Shown piece after piece: positions 33,268 through 41,827 of a stretch of 64,000 nucleotides of DNA. Position 1 is the first letter of the stretch. Every line of letters starts with the position of its first letter. The notes beneath the pieces are model-generated. The model was not told the origin of the DNA. It ran no database searches and saw nothing but the letters and a program-made list of their open reading frames with translations. Where the stretch lies: the NCBI RefSeq assembly GCF_013114825.1, contig NZ_JAAVLX010000007.1, positions 186,001 to 250,000 on the forward strand. Reading direction: 5' to 3'. Position numbers and translations under genes: made by a program. Source of the stretch: Bradyrhizobium australiense. Lineage in GTDB: Bacteria > Pseudomonadota > Alphaproteobacteria > Rhizobiales > Xanthobacteraceae.

Positions 33268-34437
33268 ATGCGCGCCCTCACCTGGCACGGCAAAAACGAC
33301 ATCCGCTGCGATACCGTGCCCGACCCGAAGATCGAGCATGGACGCGACGTCGTCATCAAGGTGACGGCCTGCGCGATTTGCGGCTCCGACATCCACCTCT
33401 ACGACGGCATCATGCCCAGCATGGAGAAGGGCGACGTGCTCGGACATGAGACCATGGGCGAGGTGGTCGAGGTGGGGCCGGAGATCAGGACGCTGAAGGC
33501 CGGCGACCGCGTCGTCGTACCGTTCACAATCGCATGCGGGGAATGCTTCTTCTGCAAGCGCGGCTTCTACTCAGGTTGCGAACGATCCAACCCGAACGCG
33601 AGAGCTGCGGAGAAACTGTGGGGGCATTCGCCCGCCGGACTGTTTGGCTATTCACATATGCTCGGCGGGTTTGCCGGTGGTCAGGCCGAGTATATGCGCG
33701 TGCCGTATGCCGATGTCGGACCGATCAAGGTTCCCGATGGTCTCACCGATGAACAGGTGCTGTTTCTCTCGGACATCTTCCCGACCGGCTACATGGCCGC
33801 CGAGTTCTGCAACCTCAAAGGCGGCGAGACGGTTGCGGTCTGGGGTTGCGGGCCGGTCGGCCAGATGGCGATCAAGAGCGCATTCCTGCTCGGCGCCGAG
33901 CGGGTGATCGCAATCGATACCGTGCCGGAGCGGCTGGCGCTGGCGCAAGCTTCCGGGGCCACTACACTCGATTTCAGGAACGAAGAGATCTACGACCGGA
34001 TCCAGGAGCTGACCCAGGGCCGCGGTGCCGACGCCTGCATCGATGCGGTCGGCACCGAACCGGACATCCGCTCCGGCTTCGACGCGGTCGTCGATCGGGT
34101 CAAGGTCGCCACCTATCTCGGCACCGACAGTCCGCACGTTCTGCGCCAGGCCATTCATTGCTGCCGCAATTTTGGCGTGGTGTCGATCGTCGGCGTCTAT
34201 GGCGGATTGCTGGACAAAATCCCGATGGGCTCAGCGATCAACCGCGGCCTCACTTTCCGTATGGCCCAGACACCAGTGCAGCACTATCTGCCAAAGCTGC
34301 TCGAGCGGATCACCAAAGGCGAGATTGATCCTTCCTTTGTCATCACCCACCGCGCCACGCTCGAACAGGGGCCGGAGCTGTACAAGATGTTTCGGGACAA
34401 GGAGAACGGCTGCATCAAAGTGGTGATGAAACCCTAG
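33268..34437 (+). CDS. zinc-dependent alcohol dehydrogenase, FdhA-like
   Basis: Protein of 389 aa from ATG 33268, with CCGGAG upstream. Medium-chain dehydrogenase with both zinc sites: catalytic CAICGSD and GHETMG, structural cysteines in CGECFFCKRGFYSGC. The long insert with HSPAGLFGYSHMLGGFAGGQAEYMRVP is typical of the glutathione-independent formaldehyde dehydrogenase-like subgroup. The Rossmann stretch is VWGCGPVGQMAIKSA. The reading frame ends in TAG, whose last base is also the first base of the next gene's GTG. Confidence 0.9.
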   Translation: MRALTWHGKNDIRCDTVPDPKIEHGRDVVIKVTACAICGSDIHLYDGIMPSMEKGDVLGHETMGEVVEVGPEIRTLKAGDRVVVPFTIACGECFFCKRGFYSGCERSNPNARAAEKLWGHSPAGLFGYSHMLGGFAGGQAEYMRVPYADVGPIKVPDGLTDEQVLFLSDIFPTGYMAAEFCNLKGGETVAVWGCGPVGQMAIKSAFLLGAERVIAIDTVPERLALAQASGATTLDFRNEEIYDRIQELTQGRGADACIDAVGTEPDIRSGFDAVVDRVKVATYLGTDSPHVLRQAIHCCRNFGVVSIVGVYGGLLDKIPMGSAINRGLTFRMAQTPVQHYLPKLLERITKGEIDPSFVITHRATLEQGPELYKMFRDKENGCIKVVMKP

Positions 34438-35585
34438 TGCAGCTTGAAGGCACCTTTGACGGACGTCCATCCGCTATCTCAGAGCATCAGCTTCGGTCGC
34501 GCTGGATCGCTGCGGCGGAGCTTGGCCTCCTCAGCAGCACGTTCTCGACCATCGTCAGCCAGCTCTTTGCTGCGCGCATCGGGCGCGATGCATGGGTCGA
34601 CTGGATGACGGTCGCTGCGATACCCGCACGCGATTGGGCGCTCAGTGCCGAGCCTTTGTGGAGCGCGATGTTCGCGGGAATCGCCTTTCACCAATGGGCG
34701 GACTTTTCCTGGGCGATGGTGTTCTTCGGCGTACTCGGCCGCTGGACCGCGCAACTTCGCCCGCTCGCCATCCTGCTGCTCGCCCTGCTCTGGGCCGTCT
34801 TTTCGTCGGCGACGGAATGGCTCCTGCTGGTGCCGCTCATTCCATTCTGGCAGCCGCTGTTCACGCTTCGGCAGCCGTATTGGATCGGCCTCCTCGTTCA
34901 CGGCGCATCAGCCCTCATATATCCGCTGTTTGCATGGCTGCGCTGGGCGCCCGGCTGCGCCCCGAACAGGGATATGCGCTTCGCCAAAGCGTGGGCGGCA
35001 GCGTCGGTGGCTGTGATCCTGCTGCTCGGCGGCATAGCGCTGTTGAGCGTTATCGGCCGCGAGTTGCCCTGGATCGGGCAGGACAGGGATGCGGACCAAA
35101 CCTATATCCGCCACATGACCACACATCACGCCCAAGGGATCGAGCTTGCCAGTCTCGGCGCCGAGCGGGCCCGCGAACCGCATCTGCGCGCGCTCGCGAA
35201 CCTGATGGTCGCGAGCCAAAGCGGCGAGAAGAGGATCTTCGAGAGCTGGTGGCAAAGCTGGTTCAAGGCGCCGATGCCGGATTGCACGGCGGATGAGCGC
35301 GCGACCATGCCGGGCTATCTGACGCCCGCGCAGATGCAGCAGGTCACGACTGCAGCAGCGGAGCAATTCGATGCGCAATTCACCGCCATGATGACCCTGC
35401 ATCACAAGGGTGCCGTCAGGATGGCCGATCTGGCATGGCGCGGCCGCGGAGACTTTCGCTTGCGCATCATGGCGCACGCAATCCGACATGAGCAGCAAGG
35501 CGAGATCGCGCTCATGCAGAGGATGGAAGGAAGTGCGGCTGTTGCGACAGCGCTCCGCAACATGTTTGCCGATAATGTCAACTAG
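34437..35585 (+). CDS. DUF305 membrane protein
   Basis: Protein of 382 aa; GTG 34437 shares one base with the previous stop. The N-terminal ~210 residues have about five membrane helices (WAMVFFGVLG; LAILLLALLWAVF; VAVILLLGGIALLSVI). The C-terminal ~160 residues are a DUF305 domain with two His-rich helices, YIRHMTTHHAQGIELA and FTAMMTLHHKGAVRMADL, which form a ferritin-like four-helix metal-binding-like core. DUF305 proteins are frequently linked with copper or metal homeostasis. The membrane half is unlike normal DUF305 proteins, which have a single anchor, so this is a less usual fusion. Confidence 0.85.
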   Translation: MQLEGTFDGRPSAISEHQLRSRWIAAAELGLLSSTFSTIVSQLFAARIGRDAWVDWMTVAAIPARDWALSAEPLWSAMFAGIAFHQWADFSWAMVFFGVLGRWTAQLRPLAILLLALLWAVFSSATEWLLLVPLIPFWQPLFTLRQPYWIGLLVHGASALIYPLFAWLRWAPGCAPNRDMRFAKAWAAASVAVILLLGGIALLSVIGRELPWIGQDRDADQTYIRHMTTHHAQGIELASLGAERAREPHLRALANLMVASQSGEKRIFESWWQSWFKAPMPDCTADERATMPGYLTPAQMQQVTTAAAEQFDAQFTAMMTLHHKGAVRMADLAWRGRGDFRLRIMAHAIRHEQQGEIALMQRMEGSAAVATALRNMFADNVN

Positions 35586-35657
35586 CCGACGTTCGCCGCC
35601 GATGGGCCGATCACCTTTCCAATCGAAGCGTACGGCTAGCCGTTCGGTTGCCGCCGG

Positions 35658-35683
35658 GGAACTCGCGCCGCCCGAAGAATGTT
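35658..35683 (+). promoter_or_regulatory. EcfG-like promoter for the dehydrogenase pair
   Basis: GGAAC at 35658-35662 and TGTT at 35680-35683, spacing 17. The -10 has T in place of C. The alcohol dehydrogenase gene starts 42 bases downstream. The 139-base interval shows no other feature. Confidence 0.45.
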
Positions 35684-35724
35684 AGTGGCGTGAAGGTCCT
35701 GCCCTCTCAAAGCAAACGATAGCC

Positions 35725-36717
35725 ATGAACATTGTTTCAGTTTCACCCGTTGCGCGGACCATGCGTGCGGCTGTTCTGCGCGGGCCGGGCCTGGCCCGCG
35801 TCGAGACGGTACGTCGGCCAGAGCCGACAGCTAATCAGGTACGCATCCGCTTGGAGGGCTGTGGCGTTTGCGCGTCCAACCTCGCGGTCTGGGCAGGTCC
35901 GCAATGGGCGACGTTTCCCACGGAACCCGGCGGCCTCGGCCACGAAGGCTGGGGCATCGTCGATGCCGTTGGCGAGAACGTCACGGGTGTATCGATTGGC
36001 GAACGGGTGGCCGCGCTGTCCTATCACAGCTATGCCGAATATGATCTGGCGGATGCAAGTGCTGTGGTGCAGATCCCCGTAACGCTCCATGAACAACCGT
36101 TTCCAGGCGAACCACTCGGTTGCGCCATGAACATCTTTCGGCGGAGCGAAATCAGCGCGAGACAGACGGTAGCGATTGTCGGAATAGGGTTTCTCGGCGC
36201 TATCCTGACGAGCCTGGCCGCCAGTGCCGGCGCCAACGTCATCGCCCTCTCCAGACGACCGTTTGCGCTCGAAATGGCCCGCCGAATGGGAGCAGCCGAG
36301 ACCATTCAGATCGACAACAAATCCAGCTCCATCGAGCAGGCAAAAACGCTCAATGGGGGTGAGCTCTGCGATCGCGTGATCGAGGCGACCGGCAAGCAGT
36401 GGCCGCTGGATCTGGCCGCGGAGCTCACGCGCGAGCGCGGCCGCCTGATCGTCGCAGGCTATCATCAGGACGGACCGCGGCAGGTGAACATGCAGCTTTG
36501 GAATTGGCGCGGAATTGACGTGATCAATGCCCATGAGCGCGATCCACAGATCTACATGCACGGCATTCGCGACGCCGTGGATATCGTCGCTGCGGGCCAG
36601 CTCGATCCGAGCCCGCTGTATACGCACAGCTTTCCTCTCGACCGCCTGGGCGACGCCCTCGACGCCACACGCGATCGTCCGGATGGTTTTCTCAAAGCCC
36701 TGGTGACATGCACATGA
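35725..36717 (+). CDS. zinc-binding alcohol dehydrogenase family protein
   Basis: Protein of 330 aa. Medium-chain dehydrogenase: catalytic-zinc GCGVCASN and GHEGWG, Rossmann IVGIGFLGAIL. The four structural-zinc cysteines are missing, as in sorbitol/threonine-type and crotonase-type members without that lobe. It overlaps the next gene by ten bases. The pair (MDR plus Gfo/Idh/MocA) is a common arrangement for oxidation and isomerisation of sugars or inositols, so a polyol substrate is a reasonable guess. Confidence 0.85.
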   Translation: MNIVSVSPVARTMRAAVLRGPGLARVETVRRPEPTANQVRIRLEGCGVCASNLAVWAGPQWATFPTEPGGLGHEGWGIVDAVGENVTGVSIGERVAALSYHSYAEYDLADASAVVQIPVTLHEQPFPGEPLGCAMNIFRRSEISARQTVAIVGIGFLGAILTSLAASAGANVIALSRRPFALEMARRMGAAETIQIDNKSSSIEQAKTLNGGELCDRVIEATGKQWPLDLAAELTRERGRLIVAGYHQDGPRQVNMQLWNWRGIDVINAHERDPQIYMHGIRDAVDIVAAGQLDPSPLYTHSFPLDRLGDALDATRDRPDGFLKALVTCT

Positions 36718-37739
36718 CGCAGGTGTCGATCGAAAGTAGCCGCGCACCCGCAACGACGCGCCCGCGCGTCGGCTTTCTCGGCATAGGGTGGATCGGACAC
36801 CATCGCATGAGAGCGATCGCCGAAGCGGATGTGGTCGAGATCGCTGCTATTGCAGATACCGCCGATGCGATGATTGCACAGGCGGCGCCGCTTGCGCCCG
36901 ACGCGAAAGCGCTTTCGACATTCGAAGAGCTTCTGGACCAGGACATCGACGGCGTCGTCATTGCAACGCCAACAGCACTTCATGCCGAGCAATCTATCCG
37001 CGCACTCGCCCGCGGCAAAGCGGTGTTTTGCCAGAAGCCGCTGGGACGCACGGCTGAAGAAGTCCGCGCGGTGATCGATACGGCGCGCTCGGCAAATCGG
37101 CTGCTCGCAGTCGACCTTTCGTACCGATCTACCGAGGCCATGCGCCAGATCCGGCGATTGGTGCACAATGGCGAGCTCGGACATGTCTACGCGGTGGAAC
37201 TGACCTTCCATAATGCCTATGGGCCGGACAAGCCGTGGTTCTACGACCCGGCGCTGGCGGGCGGCGGTTGCGCGATCGATCTGGGAGTTCACCTTGTCGA
37301 CCTGGCGCTATGGGTGCTTGATTTCCCGAAGGTCGCGCGCACCTCGTCACGGCTGTTTGCCAACGGCCAGTTGCTTTCCACGCAGGCCAAGCGCGCCGAA
37401 GACTACGCACTCGCTACCATCGACCTGGAAACCGGGGCGGCCGTGCATCTCACCTGCTCGTGGCGGCTGCCGGCCGGGCGCGATGCCGTGATTTCCGCGG
37501 CCTTCTACGGCACGCGCGGCGGCGCCGCGATGCGGAACATCAATGGGTCGTTCTATGATTTTGCTGCCGAACTCTATCGCGGAACGGCAAGTGAAACCCT
37601 CGCCGCCCCGCCGGATGCGTGGTTCGGACGCGCCGCCGTCGAGTGGGCGCGGGCGCTCGCTGCGGGAACGGGCTTCGATCCTTCCGTCGAAAGATGTGCC
37701 GAGGTGGCGGCGGTGCTGGACCAGATTTACGGCAGGTGA
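36708..37739 (+). CDS. Gfo/Idh/MocA family oxidoreductase
   Basis: Protein of 343 aa; ATG 36708 overlaps the upstream gene, and ATG 36714 is an alternative. The N-terminal Rossmann domain (VGFLGIGWIGHHRMRAIAE) and EKP-like cofactor motif QKPLG (in CQKPLGRTAEEV) are present. The C-terminal domain has DLGVHLVDLALWVL with the catalytic-type Asp/His pair. Family members oxidise or isomerise sugars and inositols with NAD(P). The start is coupled to the zinc dehydrogenase, and the two probably work on one compound. Confidence 0.88.
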   Translation: MHMTQVSIESSRAPATTRPRVGFLGIGWIGHHRMRAIAEADVVEIAAIADTADAMIAQAAPLAPDAKALSTFEELLDQDIDGVVIATPTALHAEQSIRALARGKAVFCQKPLGRTAEEVRAVIDTARSANRLLAVDLSYRSTEAMRQIRRLVHNGELGHVYAVELTFHNAYGPDKPWFYDPALAGGGCAIDLGVHLVDLALWVLDFPKVARTSSRLFANGQLLSTQAKRAEDYALATIDLETGAAVHLTCSWRLPAGRDAVISAAFYGTRGGAAMRNINGSFYDFAAELYRGTASETLAAPPDAWFGRAAVEWARALAAGTGFDPSVERCAEVAAVLDQIYGR

Positions 37740-37778
37740 GCCCTTGCTTGCAGCTACGCCACGTCTGGCGGACGTGCT

Positions 37779-39698
37779 TCATCGGAGCTTCAGGATGCGA
37801 ACGGTCTCGCCATCCAGTCCGATGTTGCCATCGCCGATGCCGATTTCCTCTCCGGTCAAGAGATCGCTCAAGCTTCCGCCGGATAGCTTTTCGACAACGT
37901 CACGCGCAATCGACACATCTACGGGCGATTTGCCGTAGTTCAGGAGCACCAGCACGTCCTCTGAAGGCTCGCCGGCCCCTCGCAAATAGGCCAGCACGTT
38001 CTGGCCGTCGGCGACATCCAGCATGCGGATTTCGCGCGATCGCAGCGCGGCGTGCTCGCGGCGAAGTGCGATCAGCCGCTGGTACCAATGCTGCAGTCCG
38101 TAATCGTCATCCCATGCGATCTGGTGGGCGTCCCTGTACGGCTCGTAGGCTGCACCGACCTCCTCGCCCGTATAGATACCGGGAATGCCGGGCAGCGTCA
38201 GCAGCATGGCCGCAGCGACGCGGGTGCGGCCAACTCCGTAGCGTGAGCGGAAACGCGGGCCCGTGTCATTGTTCTGCAGAAACCGGAATACCAGGACCTC
38301 GCCTGAGGCCGATGCTTCGATCGCAGAACGCAGCCGTCGCGCTGTGTTCGGTTCGTCCTCGAAGGCGTCGCGCCAGGCCCATTCGCCAAGCTTCCCGGTC
38401 CAGTCATAGGCTGCATCAAACCCGTATCGGCCGTAATAGGGGTCGCGCGCGGAAGCCTCGGCAAGCAGAAACAGATCTGGCTTGATACGCTTGAGTTCCA
38501 CACGCCAACGGGGCCAGAACTCCGGCGCCCGCTGCTTCGGGCCCCATGCGGCATCGACGCGAAAGCCGTCCACATCGAATTCGCGCACCCAATATGCGAA
38601 GGCCTCGACAACCAGGCGCTGTACCTCCGGATTGGCGTAGTTGAGATTCTTCAGATTTCTCCAATCGAAGTAGTGCTCGGCCTTGCCGTCCCTCCCGCGC
38701 GCGAAGAAGCTGAAGTAAGGTGACGAGCGCTCGTGTCGCACAGCATCTGCGAAATAGACGTGCTGATCCGACAAATGGTTGGGCACGAAGTCGATGATCA
38801 CGCGGATCCCGCGCGCGTGGGCGGCCTGGACCAGTTCGCGCAGCTTCCGTTCATCGCCAAGGCTCTGCCGGATCCGAAAATAGTCCGTCACGGCGTAACC
38901 GAAGTCGTCCGGCGGGCTTTCGGTAATCGGCGAAAGCCACAGCGCCGTGACCCCGAGTTCCCTGAGCTGATCGAGGCGCGCGGCGACATCGGCAAGGCCG
39001 CGAGGGCCGAACAACGTGGGCACAACGCCATATACGACGGCGCGGTCGATCCAGGTGGCGTGATCATGGCCGGCGTCAACGGTTCGCAAAATCCCGCCCT
39101 GCGCACGAAGCATCACGGTCGCCTCGTCGGTGCGGCCGCTGCCGTCCGTGACCTTGACCGTGACGTAATATTCGCCGTCCGGCGGCACGTCGAAGAGCTC
39201 GATGCGCGCGCCGCTCGCCGGCAATCCAGCAAGCGGTGCCGGATTGTCATCGCGCGCTCGCCATTCGTACGCGGCGATCGCGCTGCCGCGGACCGGCGCA
39301 GGCGCGCTTCGTTGCGCACCCAGCGTGAGGCCCCTGCCGTTCTCGGATATCTCGACCAGTGCCGTCGGCGTGTTGTGGAGCCGGACATTCCAGCTCTGCT
39401 GTGCCGACCCGCGCTCGATGCCGTCTTGCCGACATTCGGCCCTGACCTGATTGTCACCAGGCTGAAGCGAAATCCGGGCGTGAGCCTGGCCTCGCCCGGC
39501 CGGCAGCGTGACGGCCGAGCCGGGTGAGGTCACCACAATTTGATCGCAGCGCCCTTCAGGGACGGTGATGTCGACCGATTTGAAAAAATCCCACGTGTCG
39601 CCGCCAGCGGTGCCGAATGAGACGGGAACCTGATCCGCAGCACCCGTCAACAACAGGGCCGCGCCGAGCAGTCCGGCACGTATCAGATGCAGGTACAT
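37779..39698 (-). CDS. exported alpha-amylase family (GH13) enzyme
   Basis: Protein of 639 aa if started at ATG 39698, whose first 22 residues (YLHLIRAGLLGAALLLTGAA) form a signal peptide; ATG 39770 is in frame but gives an odd leader. Residues ~25-200 are beta-rich add-on domains, with a carbohydrate-binding look. The GH13 barrel follows: WLSPI, DFVPNH, the nucleophile Asp382 in GFRVDAAW, the acid/base Glu414 in LLAEAS, and Asp478 in QNNDT (NHD in most members). The triad is intact, so it should cleave or transfer alpha-glucosides in the periplasm. A small conserved gene lies upstream. Confidence 0.88.
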   Translation of the reverse strand: MYLHLIRAGLLGAALLLTGAADQVPVSFGTAGGDTWDFFKSVDITVPEGRCDQIVVTSPGSAVTLPAGRGQAHARISLQPGDNQVRAECRQDGIERGSAQQSWNVRLHNTPTALVEISENGRGLTLGAQRSAPAPVRGSAIAAYEWRARDDNPAPLAGLPASGARIELFDVPPDGEYYVTVKVTDGSGRTDEATVMLRAQGGILRTVDAGHDHATWIDRAVVYGVVPTLFGPRGLADVAARLDQLRELGVTALWLSPITESPPDDFGYAVTDYFRIRQSLGDERKLRELVQAAHARGIRVIIDFVPNHLSDQHVYFADAVRHERSSPYFSFFARGRDGKAEHYFDWRNLKNLNYANPEVQRLVVEAFAYWVREFDVDGFRVDAAWGPKQRAPEFWPRWRVELKRIKPDLFLLAEASARDPYYGRYGFDAAYDWTGKLGEWAWRDAFEDEPNTARRLRSAIEASASGEVLVFRFLQNNDTGPRFRSRYGVGRTRVAAAMLLTLPGIPGIYTGEEVGAAYEPYRDAHQIAWDDDYGLQHWYQRLIALRREHAALRSREIRMLDVADGQNVLAYLRGAGEPSEDVLVLLNYGKSPVDVSIARDVVEKLSGGSLSDLLTGEEIGIGDGNIGLDGETVRILKLR

Positions 39699-40071
39699 GT
39701 TAGACGCAATTTTTGGGGGCGCTGCTCTCACCAGCGTTCGCGGCCGAACGTCATTGGCCGAGATTTTCATCCACTATCTCGAGGGACAGGCGCGGAATAG
39801 TCCGTAAACTCGGTTCCATCAAGGCGTGCCGATGGATCGACCTTTGGCGATCAGGCCCCACGCCTCTGTCCGACCCTTGCCAGCAGGCGCCAAAGCGTTC
39901 CCCTCCAAGTTTTCCTCTCAAGCCAACAGTCATGATTGGCCCCCGTAAGCGGCGGTAATCATGGAAGCGGGCAGGAAAAACGTGGGGGTGCCCGCCGGCG
40001 CGGCACCCAGGGGCGATCAGCACCCATCAGGTGACCGGGCCAGCTTGGAACCGTCGACTGGCAGGCCCTTA
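39699..40071. other. non-coding stretch upstream of the amylase
   Basis: About 370 bases between the amylase start and the end of the small protein gene upstream. It contains a hairpin-forming repeat (GGGTGCC 39986-39992 and GGCACCC 40002-40008, with a palindromic loop core). No coding frame with a recognisable product was found. Confidence 0.4.
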
Positions 40072-40353
40072 CTACTGGGCAGATGACCGATTGACGAACT
40101 TGTGAAACCGGCTCAGCTGACCCGACTCGGTCCGATCCTGATGCAGGAATGCAAGATCTTCCTTGTCGAACTTCTCGAAGAACTCATCCCACCCGATCGG
40201 TTCCAGACTTTCGTCGCGCGGTTCGAAGTCGAGGCGAAGCACACCCGGCTCGTCACCCTCCTTCGTTCGTTTTACGGTGGCCGGCGTGCCGCCACGTTCC
40301 TCGGCCCAGCGCCTAATACTCTCATGGTTCGTCGTAGTTTTACCATTGGACAT
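40072..40353 (-). CDS. small conserved protein, often mislabelled 1,4-alpha-glucan branching enzyme
   Basis: Protein of 93 aa: an N-terminal TTNHESIRRWAEERGGTPATVK, then RLDFEPRDESLEPIGWDEFFEKFDKEDLAFLHQD. I recall this small acidic family from many rhizobial and other genomes, where annotation pipelines call it a branching enzyme although it is an eighth of the size and lacks any GH13 motif. The function is unknown. Its nearness to a real GH13 enzyme is the likely cause of neither its name nor its role. Confidence 0.7.
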   Translation of the reverse strand: MSNGKTTTNHESIRRWAEERGGTPATVKRTKEGDEPGVLRLDFEPRDESLEPIGWDEFFEKFDKEDLAFLHQDRTESGQLSRFHKFVNRSSAQ

Positions 40354-40722
40354 AGCTCGTCTCCTCGCTCACGTCCCTTCTCGAATCCCGTCTGGTGCGC
40401 GGGCGTCGCTACAATCTAATTCGATGACGGCAGCAAGCGTTCCAGACACCAAATCACCTGGTGGAAGTTACGTCTAACGCCTCTGGTCCACCGTGCTTGT
40501 TATCCTGCTGCTGTCAGCATCTTCATCATCGCCCTTTGTCGACCGTCCTCCTCCTCATCATCTTCATCATCATCATCATCTTCTTCATCCCGTCGCCGTC
40601 ATCAGCATCATCTTCTTCCGATCATCTCCAGGAAGAGATCGATCGACTCGACCAAGCAGGAACAAACAATCGCACAGCCGCATTACGGATTGCAGAAACT
40701 GTCTCCAGCGACATGGCCTGCA
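40354..40722. other. intergenic region upstream of ino1
   Basis: About 370 bases. It holds the TCATCA/TCT low-complexity tract, then CAGGAACAAACAA (40657-40669), a 13-mer that is also found at the EcfG-type promoter at 51298. From its GGAAC, 17 bases later, lies CATT (40681-40684), one base from the EcfG -10 CGTT. If functional it would start transcription just upstream of the inositol phosphate synthase gene. The 95-codon frame over the tract is not convincing. Confidence 0.45.
40546..40629. repeat. TCATCA/TCT trinucleotide-rich tract
   Basis: A run of CTC, TCA and TCT triplets (for example CATCATCATCATCATC around 40565-40580), with interruptions to base 40629. GC content drops clearly here. 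It is a microsatellite-like sequence that can change length by slippage, directly upstream of the inositol-glycan operon. Confidence 0.75.
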
Positions 40723-41814
40723 ATGCAACAGACATCCCCCTCTAAAAAGGTTCGCGTCGGCATCGTCGGTGTTGGCAACTGCGCTTCCTCATTCGTGCAA
40801 GGCCTCACCCACTATGCCGATGCCCGCACCAACGAGCCGCTTGCGGGCCTGATGAATATCGACCTCGGCGGCTATCACATCCGGGATGTCGAGATAGCGT
40901 CAGCGTTCGATGTGAACGCGAAAAAGGTCGGGCGGGATGTCTCGGAAGCAATCTACGCTGCACCCAACAACACGTTCCGGTTCGCCAACGCTAGACTTAC
41001 CGGCACCACCGTCGAGCGTGGCCCGACGATGGACGGGCTGGGCCGTTATCTTCGTGAAGAGATCGAGGAATCGGACCTGCCGGTGGTTGACGTCGCCGAG
41101 CGCCTGGCAACCACACGCACCGATGTGCTCGTCTCCTATCTCCCCGTCGGCTCGCAGCGCGCCAGCGAATGGTACGCAAACTGCGCGCTTGAGGCCGGAT
41201 GCGCCTTCGTCAATTGCATCCCCGTGTTCATTGCGTCCAATCCGCTCTGGCGCAGCAAGTTCGAAAGCCGCGGACTTCCTCTCATAGGCGACGATATAAA
41301 GAGCCAGGTTGGCGCAACCATTCTGCATCGCATGCTGGTCAATCTCTTTCGCGAGCGCGGTGTTCGACTGGATCGCACCTACCAGCTCAATTTCGGCGGA
41401 AACTCCGATTTCAGGAATATGCTCGAACGCGAGCGTCTGGAATCGAAGAAGATCTCAAAAACCCAATCCGTACTCAGCCAACTCGACGTGCCGCTGCCCG
41501 ATGGCGGTATTCATGTCGGTCCGAGCGACCACGTCCCGTGGCTCGCCGATCGCAAGTGGGCCTACATCCGGCTGGAGGGCACCACCTTTGGCGACGTTCC
41601 GCTCAATCTCGAGATGAAGCTTGAGGTCTGGGATTCGCCCAACTCCGCGGGTGTGGTCATTGACGCCGTGCGTTGCGCCAAGCTTGCGATCGATCGCGGC
41701 ATTGGCGGAGCCCTGGTAGGCCCGTCGAGCTATTTCATGAAGTCACCGCCACAACAGTTTTCGGACCATGAGGCTCGCGAGAGAACTCTGGGCTTCATCG
41801 CAGGGACGAGTTGA
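40723..41814 (+). CDS. ino1: inositol-3-phosphate synthase (actinobacterial type)
   Basis: Protein of 363 aa from ATG 40723; a TTG at 40690 would add eleven residues. It makes 1D-myo-inositol 3-phosphate from glucose 6-phosphate using NAD. Recognised motifs follow the Mycobacterium tuberculosis Ino1 almost line by line: VRVGIVGVGNCASSFVQGL, DVLVSYLPVGS, PLIGDDIKSQVGAT, MLERERLESKKISKTQ, GPSDHVPWLADRKWAYIRLEG and LEVWDSPNSAGVVIDAVR. It starts a train of overlapping genes for sugar chemistry. The close actinobacterial likeness suggests transfer. Confidence 0.93.
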   Translation: MQQTSPSKKVRVGIVGVGNCASSFVQGLTHYADARTNEPLAGLMNIDLGGYHIRDVEIASAFDVNAKKVGRDVSEAIYAAPNNTFRFANARLTGTTVERGPTMDGLGRYLREEIEESDLPVVDVAERLATTRTDVLVSYLPVGSQRASEWYANCALEAGCAFVNCIPVFIASNPLWRSKFESRGLPLIGDDIKSQVGATILHRMLVNLFRERGVRLDRTYQLNFGGNSDFRNMLERERLESKKISKTQSVLSQLDVPLPDGGIHVGPSDHVPWLADRKWAYIRLEGTTFGDVPLNLEMKLEVWDSPNSAGVVIDAVRCAKLAIDRGIGGALVGPSSYFMKSPPQQFSDHEARERTLGFIAGTS

Positions 41815-41827
41815 GCCGGATTCCGCC

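Noticed and set aside
40072..40353. 1,4-alpha-glucan branching enzyme
   Set aside because: At 93 aa it cannot hold a GH13 domain and shows none of its motifs.
40461..40745. 94-aa frame with a poly-Ile/Phe helix
   Set aside because: The helix is a product of the TCATCA tract; no ribosome site and it runs into the ino1 start.
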